Origin: Nocardiopsis sinuspersici
GTDB taxonomy: Bacteria > Actinomycetota > Actinomycetes > Streptosporangiales > Streptosporangiaceae
NCBI GenBank assembly: GCA_008638415.1
Contig: VWVT01000022.1
Span: 1 to 64,000, forward strand
Length of the DNA: 64,000 bases
Direction of reading: 5' to 3'
The position numbers and the translations under genes were made by a program. The notes below the pieces were generated by a model. It saw only the letters and a program-made list of their open reading frames with translations, did no database searches and was not told where the DNA came from. Shown in pieces: positions 27,044 to 35,808 of the stretch (the stretch's first letter is position 1; the number at the start of each line of letters is the position of its first letter).

Positions 27044-28159
27044 TCACCATCGGACGCCCCCGCCGTCCATGCGGGTGTGGAACGGCGACTCCGGCCCCAG
27101 GTCGGCGGGGGTGACGGGCCGCCCCTGGAAGGCGGAGGCGTAGACCCCCGCGACCAGGCGCATCGTGCGCAGCGACTCGGCGGAGGTCACCGGGGGCGCG
27201 GTGCCCCCGCGCAGCGCGGCCAGCACCTGGGAGACCTGGGCGCGGTGACCGCTGTCGGTCCCCCACTCCCCGCCCTCCCAGGCGGCCGTGACCTCATCCT
27301 CGTACCCGGGCGCCGGGGTGATCCGCCAGTTGTCGTCGCCGTAGCCGTACAGGTGGACCAGTTCGACGGTGGCCCGCTCGAAGTCGATCCGGATCCGGCT
27401 CTCCTCCTGCGGGGAGACCAGGCTGTTGACCACGCTGGCCACCGCCCCGCCGGCGAAGTCCACCCGGGCCAGCGACACGTCCTCGGTCTCGATGTCGCGC
27501 GCCTGGCGGCGGGCGACCGCCGAGACCTCCGTCCACTCGCCCAGCAGGGAGAGCAGCAGGTCCATCTGGTGGATGCCGTGCCCCATGGTCGGGCCGCCGC
27601 CCTCGGTCTCCCACCTGCCCCGCCACGGCACGTCGAAGTACTCCTGGGGCCGGAACCACGTGGTGTGGCAGGCCGCCACCAGCGGACGCCCCAGCACACC
27701 GGCCTCGGCCAGTGCCCGCACCCGCCGGGCGCCCGAGCCGAAGCGGTGCTGGAACACCGTGGCCATCCACGGCCCCCGCTCCCCTCCCTCCGCGGCCGCC
27801 ATCTTCTCCGCCTCGGCCAGGCTCAGCGCGGGGGGCTTCTCCACCAGCACGGACGCGCCCGCTCCCAGGCAGGCCTCCACCTGGGAGCGGTGCAGTCCGG
27901 GCGGCGTGCACACGTGCACCAGCTCCGGCCGTTCCCGGTCCAGCATCTCGGTCAGGTCGGTGTATCCGGCCGGCACGGCGAAACGGGACCGGAACGCGGA
28001 CAGTGCCTCGGTGTCGACGTCGACGGCGGCGACGATCTCCGCCTGTTCCGGCAGGGAGCGCAGCGCCTCGGCGTGGAAGCGGGCGATGTTCCCGGTTCCG
28101 ACGAGCGCGACGCGGACCGGGCCCGTGGGCGGACCGGCCGCCGGGGAGGGGGTGCTCAT
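27044..28159 (-). CDS. Gfo/Idh/MocA family NAD(P)-dependent sugar oxidoreductase
   Basis: The 371-aa enzyme has an N-terminal Rossmann fold with VALVGTGNIARFHAEAL (residues about 17-33), the family EKPPAL motif, and the MGHGIHQMDLLLSLLG substrate-site helix. Members oxidise or reduce sugars, inositols and glycosides, often at C3. Its place between the GH3 glycosidase and the importer suggests it acts on the imported sugar. The exact substrate is not visible. Confidence 0.92.
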   Translation of the reverse strand: MSTPSPAAGPPTGPVRVALVGTGNIARFHAEALRSLPEQAEIVAAVDVDTEALSAFRSRFAVPAGYTDLTEMLDRERPELVHVCTPPGLHRSQVEACLGAGASVLVEKPPALSLAEAEKMAAAEGGERGPWMATVFQHRFGSGARRVRALAEAGVLGRPLVAACHTTWFRPQEYFDVPWRGRWETEGGGPTMGHGIHQMDLLLSLLGEWTEVSAVARRQARDIETEDVSLARVDFAGGAVASVVNSLVSPQEESRIRIDFERATVELVHLYGYGDDNWRITPAPGYEDEVTAAWEGGEWGTDSGHRAQVSQVLAALRGGTAPPVTSAESLRTMRLVAGVYASAFQGRPVTPADLGPESPFHTRMDGGGVRW

Positions 28160-28227
28160 GTGTGGTTGTCTCCTCTGACAGCGGGGGGTACGGGGGGTGG
28201 ATCCGAGGAGTGCTCAGTCGCGGGGGC

Positions 28228-30633
28228 TCACCCGCGCGCCACCACCTCCCGTTCCGCGTCGACGGGGGCGAGCTGGACGCCGCACGCCAGGCGGCGGGTG
28301 TGGTCTACCAGGCGCGTCGGGCCCTGGAGCAGGACCGGGACGGTGTGCCGGACGTCCTGGCTGGACGCGGACAGCAGCAGTTCCAGGCGGCCGGGCTCGA
28401 CCATGCGCCGCCCGTCCGGACCGGTGTAGGAGGACAGGTCCGCGTGGACGGTGAAGTCCACCGCCCGCGCCTCGCCCGCCTCCAGGTGCACCCGCGCGTA
28501 GCCGACCAGCCGCCTGCGGGGCCGGGCCACCAGGGCGACGGGGTCGTGCATGTAGAGCTGGACGACCTCGGTGCCGGCGGTGCCGCCGACGTTGCGGACG
28601 GTGCAGCCGACGGTGACCTCCCCGTCGGTGCCGGCCACGGGGACCTCGCCCGGGAGGGCGGGACCGCCGTTCACACGCGGGTCCTCCCAGGAGAACCGGG
28701 TGTAGGACAGGCCGTGCCCGAAGGGGTGGAGCGGTGTGGGGTCCACCGAGCTGACCTCGCTGAGGTGGGCCAGGTCCGGGCCGAGGTAGGTGGTGGGCTG
28801 GGCGCCGGACGAGCGCGGCACGGACACCGGCAGGCGCCCGCTGGGGTTGACCCGTCCCGAGAGCACACCGGCCACGGCGGGCATGCCCTCCTCCCCGGGC
28901 AGGAAGGCCTGGACGACGGCGGCGAGCCTGTCGGCGACCGGTCCCAGAGCGTAGGGGCGACCGGACACCACCACGGCGACGACGGGGGTGCCGGTGTCGG
29001 CCAGGGCCTCCAGGAACTCCTGCTGCACCCCGGGCAGGCGCAGCTCCTCCGCGTCGCAGCCCTCGCCGGAGGTCCCCCGGCCGAACAGGTCGGAGCGGTC
29101 GCCGACCACGGCCACGCACACACGGGCGCGTGCGGCGGCCCGCACGGCCTCGTCGAACCCGTCGGTGGAGTCGCCGTCCACCGGGCACCCGGCCCGGTGC
29201 TCGACGCTCGTGCCGGGCAGTTCGGCGCGCAGGGACTCCAACAGGGTGGGGATCTCCACGCCGACGGAGGTGTCGGGGTGGCGCCTGCCGACGTGGGCGG
29301 GGAAGGAGTAGCACCCGAGCACGGCGTCGGCGGTGTCGGCGAGCGGACCGACCAGGGCCAGGTCCCCGGTGTCGGCCAGCGGGAGCACGTCGCCGGGGTT
29401 GGACAGCAGTACCACGGAGTGCTCGGCGAGTTCGCGGGCCAGGGCGCGGTGCTCGGCGGGGTCCAGGTCCACGGGGGCGCCGGGGTCCTCGGGCTCGGGG
29501 GTCCACCCCTCGTCGAGCAGGCCCAGCTCGCACTTCTGGAGCAGCACGCGCCGGGCGGCCCTCTCGACCAGGTCCTCGGGCACCTCGCCCGAGCGGACCA
29601 GGGCCGCGAGCTGGTCGCCGTAGCAGTGCACGGTGGGCAGTTCGACGTCCACGCCCGCGGCCAGGGCCAGGGCACCGGCCCGCGCGGTGGACTCCGCGAC
29701 GCGGTGCAGGGTCTGGAGGAAGGCGATGCCGAAGTAGTCGGCGACCACGGTGCCCTCGAACCCCCACTGGTCCCGCAGCAGGCCGGTGAGCAGGCCCGTG
29801 TCCGCGGCGGCGGGCAGACCGTCGTTGTCGTTGTAGGCGGACATCACCGATTTGGCGCCGCCGTCGCGCACGGCCATCTCGAAGGGCGGGAGCAGCACGT
29901 CGGCGAACTCGCGCGGACCGATCGAGACCGGCGCCAGGTTGCGGCCGCCGCGGGAGGCCGAGTACCCGGTGAAGTGCTTGAGGGTGGCCACGACGCCGCT
30001 GGACTGGAGGCCGCGTACGTAGGCGGTGCCCACGGTCGCCACGAGGTGGGGGTCCTCGCCGATGGTCTCCTCGGTGCGGCCCCAGCGGGGGTCGCGGGAC
30101 ACGTCCAGTACGGGGGCCAGGCCCTGGTGGATGCCCACCCGGCGCATGCTCTCCCCGATTTGGGCGGCCATCCGCTCGACCAGGTCGGGGTCGAAGCTGG
30201 CGCCCCAGGCCAGGGGGACCGGGTAGATGGTCGCGGTCCAGGCGGCGAACCCGGCCAGGCACTCCTCGTGGGCCACGGCGGGGATGCCGAAGCGGTTGGC
30301 GCGCATGACCTCGTGCTGGCTGCGGGCCAGCGACGTGCGTCCGGCGACGGGGTCCACCGGGACGGTGCCGAAGGGGCGGGTGAGCTGTCCGAGGCCGTCG
30401 GCGATCACCTGCTCCCACGCCGGCGGTTCCTGGGTGAGGTCGTGCTGGTGTGGTGCGACAGCCTCACCGGAGGCGCCCGCGCGCACCCACACACCGTGCA
30501 ACTGGGCGACCTTCTCCTCCAGGGTCATCGACCCCAGCAGTCGCTCGACGCGCGTCGCGGCCGGGAGGGAGGGGTCCCGCCAACTCTCGGCGGTGCCCTC
30601 CCGTTCGGCGACGTGGTCAGAGGGTCCGGTCAT
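28228..30633 (-). CDS. Glycoside hydrolase family 3 beta-glycosidase
   Basis: The 801-aa enzyme starts at ATG 30633 (MTGPSDHVAEREG). An N-terminal (beta/alpha)8 domain carries the conserved KH pair (219-220, ATLKHFTGYS) and nucleophile Asp299 in VVADYFG. An alpha/beta sandwich domain follows, and a C-terminal fibronectin-III-like domain starts around GTAGTEVVQLYMHDP. There is no signal peptide, so it should act in the cytoplasm on imported oligosaccharides, as a beta-glucosidase or beta-xylosidase. It is first in the operon, downstream of the CGAAACT operator promoter. Confidence 0.95.
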   Translation of the reverse strand: MTGPSDHVAEREGTAESWRDPSLPAATRVERLLGSMTLEEKVAQLHGVWVRAGASGEAVAPHQHDLTQEPPAWEQVIADGLGQLTRPFGTVPVDPVAGRTSLARSQHEVMRANRFGIPAVAHEECLAGFAAWTATIYPVPLAWGASFDPDLVERMAAQIGESMRRVGIHQGLAPVLDVSRDPRWGRTEETIGEDPHLVATVGTAYVRGLQSSGVVATLKHFTGYSASRGGRNLAPVSIGPREFADVLLPPFEMAVRDGGAKSVMSAYNDNDGLPAAADTGLLTGLLRDQWGFEGTVVADYFGIAFLQTLHRVAESTARAGALALAAGVDVELPTVHCYGDQLAALVRSGEVPEDLVERAARRVLLQKCELGLLDEGWTPEPEDPGAPVDLDPAEHRALARELAEHSVVLLSNPGDVLPLADTGDLALVGPLADTADAVLGCYSFPAHVGRRHPDTSVGVEIPTLLESLRAELPGTSVEHRAGCPVDGDSTDGFDEAVRAAARARVCVAVVGDRSDLFGRGTSGEGCDAEELRLPGVQQEFLEALADTGTPVVAVVVSGRPYALGPVADRLAAVVQAFLPGEEGMPAVAGVLSGRVNPSGRLPVSVPRSSGAQPTTYLGPDLAHLSEVSSVDPTPLHPFGHGLSYTRFSWEDPRVNGGPALPGEVPVAGTDGEVTVGCTVRNVGGTAGTEVVQLYMHDPVALVARPRRRLVGYARVHLEAGEARAVDFTVHADLSSYTGPDGRRMVEPGRLELLLSASSQDVRHTVPVLLQGPTRLVDHTRRLACGVQLAPVDAEREVVARG

Positions 30634-30712
30634 GTAGGTGTGCCTTTCTGTGCTCAGTGAGGGTGCGGGGAGGGGGGTTCCGCCGACTGGTGGATCTCGG
30701 GCGCTGGACATC

Positions 30713-30744
30713 CGAAACTTTCGAAACTAGTATCGAAACTTACT
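30713..30744 (-). promoter_or_regulatory. Operator cluster downstream of the glycan operon promoter
   Basis: The 7-mer CGAAACT occurs at 30713-30719, 30722-30728 and 30734-30740. The first lies in a perfect palindrome CGAAACTTTCG (30713-30723). The cluster sits just downstream of the -10 box of the GH3 promoter, where a repressor would block transcription. GAAA-N-TTTC palindromes are typical of LacI-type xylan/cello-oligosaccharide repressors in actinomycetes; the regulator gene is not in the window. Confidence 0.75.
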
Positions 30745-30751
30745 GACGGAG

Positions 30752-30780
30752 AATGTACGTATTCGCGGTGACCTGGTCAA
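30752..30780 (-). promoter_or_regulatory. Sigma-70-type promoter of the GH3/ABC operon
   Basis: On the minus strand TTGACC (30780-30775) and TACATT (30757-30752) are separated by exactly 17 bp, close to housekeeping consensus. Transcription would start near 30745, in or next to the operator cluster, leaving a leader of about 110 nt before the GH3 start codon. Confidence 0.7.
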
Positions 30781-30895
30781 CCCCTCCGAGAGATATAAGT
30801 CACAAGCACCCTGTGAGCTGGCATGCGAGAAGGGTTTTCGCTGGTGGGGAAATGAAGGGTTTCATCGAGCCCATCCGCGGGAAGCGCTTGCCTGT

Positions 30896-30906
30896 CGAAA
30901 CTTTCG
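30896..30906. promoter_or_regulatory. Distal operator palindrome CGAAACTTTCG
   Basis: An exact second copy of the 11-bp palindrome lies 183 bp from the first, upstream of the promoter and in front of tenA. This geometry would allow a repressor to bridge two sites by looping. The function is inferred. Confidence 0.65.
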
Positions 30907-31029
30907 GCAAAGCTGCTGATCAGCCCGATCGGCCGGGACGCCGGGTCGGTCGGGCCGGATGGAGACCGGACCACATCGGGGACTCGGGCCGCGTTGAGGT
31001 CTATCTCCGGCGGATGGGACACTCCGGAC

Positions 31030-31653
31030 GTGGGAATCACAGAGCGACTCCATGAGATCGGGCGGCCGCTGGTCGCCGAACAGCTGGCACACCCGACGGT
31101 CGCCGGGATCGCCCGGGGCGACCTCGACGACCGGGCCTTCCGGTACTGGCTGGAACAGGACCACCTCTACCTGCTCGACTACGCGCGGGCCTTCTCCCGG
31201 CTGGCCTGGCAGGCGCCCGACGAGCACCTCGCCGACCTGGTGGGCATCGCGCACAGCACCCTCAACGAGGAGCTGGAGCTGCACCGCTCCCTGTCCGGGG
31301 AGTTCGGCGCGGACCTGACCACCCGTGACAAGGGCCCGGCCTGCTCGGCCTACACCGCGTGGCTGCTCGACGCCGCCGCGGACTACCGCGACGGGCTCGC
31401 CGCCGTCTACCCCTGCATGTGGGGCTACAACCAGCTCGGGATCGCCCTGGCGGAGAGGCGCCCCGAGGAGCCGCGCTACCGCCGGTGGGTCGACACCTAC
31501 GCCGACCCGGAGTTCACCACCCTCACCGAGCACTACGGGAGGATGCTGGAGGAGGCGGCCCCGGACCCCGACCGCGCGGAGCGCATCTTCCTGGAGGGCA
31601 TGCGCCACGAGGTCGCCTTCTGGGACACGCCCCACACCACGCGTACCACCTGA
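31030..31653 (+). CDS. tenA: TenA-family protein (thiaminase II-like)
   Basis: The 207-aa all-helical protein is read from GTG 31030; an in-frame TTG at 30994 would add 12 residues. Family blocks are FRYWLEQDHLYLLDYARAF, the catalytic Cys129 in YPCMWGYNQLG and Glu194 in RHEVAFWD. TenA hydrolyses aminopyrimidines or thiamine breakdown products for salvage. No thiamine gene or TPP riboswitch is nearby, so the role could be a relative activity. It ends before a shared convergent terminator. Confidence 0.92.
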   Translation: MGITERLHEIGRPLVAEQLAHPTVAGIARGDLDDRAFRYWLEQDHLYLLDYARAFSRLAWQAPDEHLADLVGIAHSTLNEELELHRSLSGEFGADLTTRDKGPACSAYTAWLLDAAADYRDGLAAVYPCMWGYNQLGIALAERRPEEPRYRRWVDTYADPEFTTLTEHYGRMLEEAAPDPDRAERIFLEGMRHEVAFWDTPHTTRTT

Positions 31654-31670
31654 CCCGGCCCGCACGCGAA

Positions 31671-31703
31671 GGGGGAGCCGGGCCGTCGCGGCCGGGCTCC
31701 CCC
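31671..31703. terminator. Bidirectional hairpin between tenA and the SSI-like gene
   Basis: The 14-bp stem (31671-31684 with 31690-31703, one mismatch) has a short loop. It lies between two convergent genes, 18 bp after tenA and 32 bp beyond the other stop codon. Confidence 0.75.
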
Positions 31704-31734
31704 TCCCCACCGGCCGGGGGCCGGTGCGCCCCGG

Positions 31735-32277
31735 TCAGGGGTTGAGCACCTTCTCCACGGTCTCGAAGCGCTCGATCTCGCAACCGTTGCGCTTGTTGAA
31801 CTCGGTGTCGATGGTGGTTTCGCCGATGTGGCCGGTCACGTGGGCGACCTCGGGGCCGCCCACCTGCATGGTGCACGTCATGTCGGAGGTGTCGAGGACG
31901 AACGGGTCCACGCCGACCTCCTCGATCTGGGCGCACGCCTCCTCGGGGGCGGGGTGGTCACCGCCCACGGGGGCGCAGGTCAGGGTCCACACCCCCTCCT
32001 CGTAGCCTTCGGCGGGGGTCAGGGCCTCGTCGCCGCTCAGGGAGCGTTCGATCGTCAACCGGACTTCGGCGTCGCCGGCCTCCCCGCTGGAGGGGGCCTC
32101 GGAGGGTTCCCCGGAGGAGGTCTCGGCCGGATCGGAGGGACTGGTGGTCTCGTCGGACTGGGGTGCCGGCGCGTTCACTTCGGCGGGCTCGTTGCCGCAG
32201 GCCGTGATAAGCAGGCCAAGGGCTGCGAGAGCGGCGAGGCGGGTCGGCAGGGCCGTCGCGAAGGTGTGCTGAGCCAT
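31735..32277 (-). CDS. Lipoprotein with subtilisin-inhibitor (SSI)-like domain
   Basis: The 180-aa protein has a lipoprotein signal (lipobox ITAC, lipidated Cys27) and a Ser/Pro/Glu-rich spacer (28-70). The C-terminal SSI-type domain has paired cysteines in WTLTCAPVGGDHPAPEEAC, then MTCTMQVGGPE and FNKRNGCEIERF. By alignment with Streptomyces subtilisin inhibitor the reactive site falls at CTM-QV, with Met as P1 as in classic SSI; the loop seems one residue longer. SSI proteins are normally freely secreted, so a membrane-tethered form is noteworthy. Confidence 0.85.
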   Translation of the reverse strand: MAQHTFATALPTRLAALAALGLLITACGNEPAEVNAPAPQSDETTSPSDPAETSSGEPSEAPSSGEAGDAEVRLTIERSLSGDEALTPAEGYEEGVWTLTCAPVGGDHPAPEEACAQIEEVGVDPFVLDTSDMTCTMQVGGPEVAHVTGHIGETTIDTEFNKRNGCEIERFETVEKVLNP

Positions 32278-32355
32278 ACCGTTCGGACGCGGGGAATACC
32301 CGCCGGGTTCCCCGGACTCTTACATTTCACGAAGTACGCAGACACAGGGGGTCAC

Positions 32356-32691
32356 ATGTTCGGCAACAACGAGGTCCCGGAGGCCAACGCCACCGAGGTG
32401 CCCGAGGACGCCTACCTGCTCGACGTCCGCGAGGACGACGAGTGGAACGCGGGCCACGCGCCCGACGCCACGCACATCCCGCTCGGCGAGCTGGGCCAGC
32501 GCGCGGCCGAGGTGCCGCAGGACCGGAGGGTCTACGTCGTCTGCCGCGCGGGCGGCCGTTCCGCGCAGGCCGTCGCCGCGCTCAACCAGGCCGGATGGGA
32601 CTCGGTCAACGTCTCCGGCGGCATGCAGGCGTGGCAGCACGCCGGCCGTGACCTGGCGTCGGAGGCCGGCGCGGAGCCCCGCGTCATCTGA
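32356..32691 (+). CDS. Single-domain rhodanese
   Basis: The 111-aa rhodanese has the CH2A-like block YLLDVREDDEWNAGHAPDA and active-site Cys63 in VVCRAGGRSAQ. ATG 32356 follows AGGGGG. It probably transfers sulfane sulfur or acts in thiol stress. It stands alone between the SSI-like lipoprotein and the histidine kinase. Confidence 0.94.
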   Translation: MFGNNEVPEANATEVPEDAYLLDVREDDEWNAGHAPDATHIPLGELGQRAAEVPQDRRVYVVCRAGGRSAQAVAALNQAGWDSVNVSGGMQAWQHAGRDLASEAGAEPRVI

Positions 32692-32941
32692 GCCCCCGAT
32701 CCTCGCCCGGTGAGCTGGCCGGAAACGTTGGTGGTGTGACTGGTGGGGCGCGCCGTTCGGTTGTTCCCGCCCCCGTCGTGACCTCCGGTGCCCGACGGGG
32801 TGGCCAGGGGCGGGGGCGTGCTCCACGCACCCGTTCCGGTGGACCATTCCGGTCACGCCACCGGAGGCCCGGCCCCGTCGATTTGGCGCCGATTGCGCAA
32901 AGCACTGCCCCCCGGACGCCTCCGGGTGGCACTATGACGTC

Positions 32942-34945
32942 GTGAGTTCCGAGCGCGCGCCCCTCAGCGCCGAAGCCGTGCTGGCCGCGTCAGCGGACGC
33001 GGTGGTCTGTGTCGACAGCGAACTCCGAGTCACCCTCTGGAACCCGGCGGCCGAGCGCCTGTTCGGCTGGCGCGAGGAGGAGGTGCTCGGGGAGGAGCTG
33101 CCGATCGTCCCCGCGGAGCTGAAGGCCGAGCACGGCGCGGTGCTCGAACACGTGCGCGCGGGGACGCCGCTGTCCATCCACACGCGCCGGGTGCGCAAGG
33201 ACGGCGTGGCCGTCGACGTACGGATCAACACCAGCCGCGTGCCCGGCGCCGACGGCGGGGTCGCCGGGTGGGTGCTCAGCCTCTACCCCTCCGACAGCGA
33301 CGTGCAGGCCCGCTCCTCGGCGATGGAGCGGGCCCGGCTGGTGCGGCGCCTCACCGACGTGGTCGTCGACATCAACGCCGACCTCAGCCGCAGGACCGTG
33401 CTCGACCGCATCTCCCGCGGAATCACCGAGCTCACCGGCGCGGACGCGGGCGGCTTCGTCCTGCTCAACGAGGACCGTGTGGAGCTGGTGAGCATCTCCG
33501 AGCTGTCGGAGGAGCTGCGGGGGTTCAGCTCGGCGCTGGACGAGAGCCTGTTCGGCGAGCTGCTGCGCAGCGGCAAGTCCGTGCTGCTGGCCAACGAGGA
33601 CACCCGCGGGTTGCAGGACCTGGTCTGGGCCGACCTGCCCGGGCTGCACACCATCGCGCTGGGCGTGTCCAACGTGCACGGCCGGCCCTACGGGGCCCTG
33701 TACGCGCTCTACAGCCAGCGCAAGGTCGGGCACGTGGAGCTGGAGCTGCTCGAACTGCTCGCGGCGCACGCCGGGGTGGCGATCGGCAACGCGCTGGCCT
33801 ACGAGGAGCTCAACCGCCAGCGCGTCCACGAGCAGGCGGTGGCCGACTCCAGCGCCGACGGGATCGCCGTGCTCGACTTCGGCGGCCGGGTGCTCAAGTG
33901 GAACCGCTCGGCGGTGGAGCTCACCGGCTACGGGGCCGAGGTGGTGGAGGGGCGCCACCCGCCCTTCCCGCTGCCCGCCTGCCACGGGCAGCCGGTCAAG
34001 CACCGGCTCGGGGACGGGCGCTGGCTGGAGATCCTCATGGCGCAGATCCCGCGGACCAGCGAGTGGGTGGTGGACTTTCGCGACATCACCGCGCAGAAGG
34101 CCATGGAGGACGAGCGCGAGGCCTTCCTGGCCACGAGCGGGCACGAGCTGCGCACCCCCATCACCGTCATCCACGGCTACGCCACCACACTGCTGCGCAA
34201 GTGGTCCCGGCTCAGCCCGGACTCGCAGTACCAGGCGGTCGGCACCATCGCCGAGCGCTCCTCCGCCCTGGCCACGCTGGTGGACCGGCTCCAACTGGGC
34301 TCGGACGTCTCGCGCGGCGAGATGCGGGTGGGCCGCGACCGGTTCGACCTGCCCGAGGTGCTCCGGCAGGCGGTCAGCGCCTTCCGGCCCCTGTCCGACC
34401 GGCACGACGTCACCCTGGACGCGCTGCCCCCGCTCCCGCCCACGGCCGGGGACCCGCTGGCCACGAGCATGATCATGGACCAGTTGCTGGACAACGCCCT
34501 GAAGTTCTCGCCCGAGGGAGGGCACATCCACGTCAGCGCCCGCGAGGAGGGCGACGCCGTCGCGGTCGTGGTCGACGACGAGGGCGTGGGGCTGCGGCCG
34601 GGCGACGAGGAGCGGGTCTTCGACCGCTTCGTCCAGTCCGGGGTGCGAGGCGACGACGCCGACTCCGGTTTCGGCGGACTCGGACTCGGCCTGTACATCG
34701 TGCGCCAACTGGCGCGGGACCAGGGCGGCGACGTCACCGCCCAGCGGCTGGAGCGCGGTACGCGCATGCGGTTCACGGTGCCACTGCACCGCGAGGGCGA
34801 ACCGGAGCCGGCCGAACGGACCACTACACGGTCCGAGCTGCCCCACAGGCAACCTGAGTCCCAGAAAACACCAAAAACATCATCAAGCCCAGAACCCCTG
34901 CCACGGCAGCGATCCCCGCGCCTACGCGCGAGCCGTACCCGGTGA
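32942..34945 (+). CDS. PAS-GAF-PAS sensor histidine kinase
   Basis: The 667-aa cytosolic kinase has PAS 1 (residues 10-120), GAF (about 140-285), PAS 2 (295-385), HisKA with phospho-acceptor His401 in TSGHELRTPITVIHGY, and a HATPase domain with N518 in QLLDNALKFSPEGG, VDDEGVGL and GGLGLGLYIV. There is no membrane segment, so the signal is internal. No response regulator is adjacent. A disordered basic tail (620-667) has lower GC near its end. The RsbW-like and STAS genes that follow suggest the kinase feeds a partner-switching sigma pathway. Confidence 0.94.
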   Translation: MSSERAPLSAEAVLAASADAVVCVDSELRVTLWNPAAERLFGWREEEVLGEELPIVPAELKAEHGAVLEHVRAGTPLSIHTRRVRKDGVAVDVRINTSRVPGADGGVAGWVLSLYPSDSDVQARSSAMERARLVRRLTDVVVDINADLSRRTVLDRISRGITELTGADAGGFVLLNEDRVELVSISELSEELRGFSSALDESLFGELLRSGKSVLLANEDTRGLQDLVWADLPGLHTIALGVSNVHGRPYGALYALYSQRKVGHVELELLELLAAHAGVAIGNALAYEELNRQRVHEQAVADSSADGIAVLDFGGRVLKWNRSAVELTGYGAEVVEGRHPPFPLPACHGQPVKHRLGDGRWLEILMAQIPRTSEWVVDFRDITAQKAMEDEREAFLATSGHELRTPITVIHGYATTLLRKWSRLSPDSQYQAVGTIAERSSALATLVDRLQLGSDVSRGEMRVGRDRFDLPEVLRQAVSAFRPLSDRHDVTLDALPPLPPTAGDPLATSMIMDQLLDNALKFSPEGGHIHVSAREEGDAVAVVVDDEGVGLRPGDEERVFDRFVQSGVRGDDADSGFGGLGLGLYIVRQLARDQGGDVTAQRLERGTRMRFTVPLHREGEPEPAERTTTRSELPHRQPESQKTPKTSSSPEPLPRQRSPRLRASRTR

Positions 34946-35068
34946 TTCATCTCGCGGTGGGTTTCCTGGCTGGGTGATCGGGGCATTTCCACCCCTGGTG
35001 GAATTCGCTGGCACACATCGGGCGGGTTCCGGACCGCCCGAGACAGCACGAACGCGCAGGGATTCAAC

Positions 35069-35683
35069 GTGTCAGGAGACCACACCCCACTCGACGCCGG
35101 GGACCGCCCGCACCAGGTCGAGCGGAACGTCACGCTCCCCTACACCCCCGCCAGCGTGACCGGCGCCAGGCAGGAGCTGTGCCGCGACCTGCGAGCCATG
35201 GAGATCGACGAGGACCGCGTGGACGACGCGGCCCTGGTCCTCAGCGAACTCGTCAGCAACGCCCTGCGCCACGCCAGGCCCCTGCCCGACCCGGACAGCC
35301 CCGAGGACAGCGTCGGTGTGTCCTGGCGCGCTGAGGTGGACCGCGGGTCGCAGTCGTGCGGCTGGGTGGAGATCGCGGTACGCGACGGCGGATCCAGCAC
35401 CATGCCCCGCGTGGCGCGCCCCTCCGTCTCCGGCCTGGGCGGCCGGGGCCTGGGCATCGTCCAGACCCTGTCGGGCCGGTGGGGCACCGAGATGGACGCG
35501 ACCACCACCACGGTGTGGGCGGTCCTGGAGATCTCCGCCGAGGGGAACGCCGACGGGGCGGAGGGCACGGCCGAGGGCCTGCCCGAGGGCCTGGGGGAGC
35601 ACTCCTCACTGAGCCCGGCCGACGTCGTCGGGCTGCGGCTGCGCGACCAGGACGACGCGAGGGCCTGGAGCGCTCTGATCTGA
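35069..35683 (+). CDS. RsbW-like ATP-binding anti-sigma regulator
   Basis: The 204-aa protein starts at GTG 35069. It is a HATPase_c_2 domain with N box LVLSELVSNALRHARP, a G1-like VRDGGSST and G2-like GLGGRGLGIVQTL. This fits the actinobacterial RsbW/SpoIIAB-like serine kinase group. Partner switching has such a protein bind a sigma factor or a STAS antagonist and phosphorylate the latter. The STAS gene lies 125 bp downstream. A Glu/Gly-rich insert lies near residue 155. Confidence 0.9.
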   Translation: MSGDHTPLDAGDRPHQVERNVTLPYTPASVTGARQELCRDLRAMEIDEDRVDDAALVLSELVSNALRHARPLPDPDSPEDSVGVSWRAEVDRGSQSCGWVEIAVRDGGSSTMPRVARPSVSGLGGRGLGIVQTLSGRWGTEMDATTTTVWAVLEISAEGNADGAEGTAEGLPEGLGEHSSLSPADVVGLRLRDQDDARAWSALI

Positions 35684-35808
35684 GCGGGTCCGCGGACGGT
35701 TCCGCCCCGGGAGGGAGTTCGGGGAGCACGCCACGGGAACGTCGCCGATGTCGCGAAACACCGCCGCTGAGGTGGCCCGCGGGTGACGGGGCCGCTACAG
35801 TCGCGACT

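Noticed and set aside
27712..30660. 982-aa forward-strand frame
   Set aside because: It is antisense to the GH3 gene, whose catalytic motifs are unmistakable.
31030..31653. Thiamine operon or TPP riboswitch at tenA
   Set aside because: No thi gene is adjacent and no TPP-box sequence is seen in the 400-bp upstream region.
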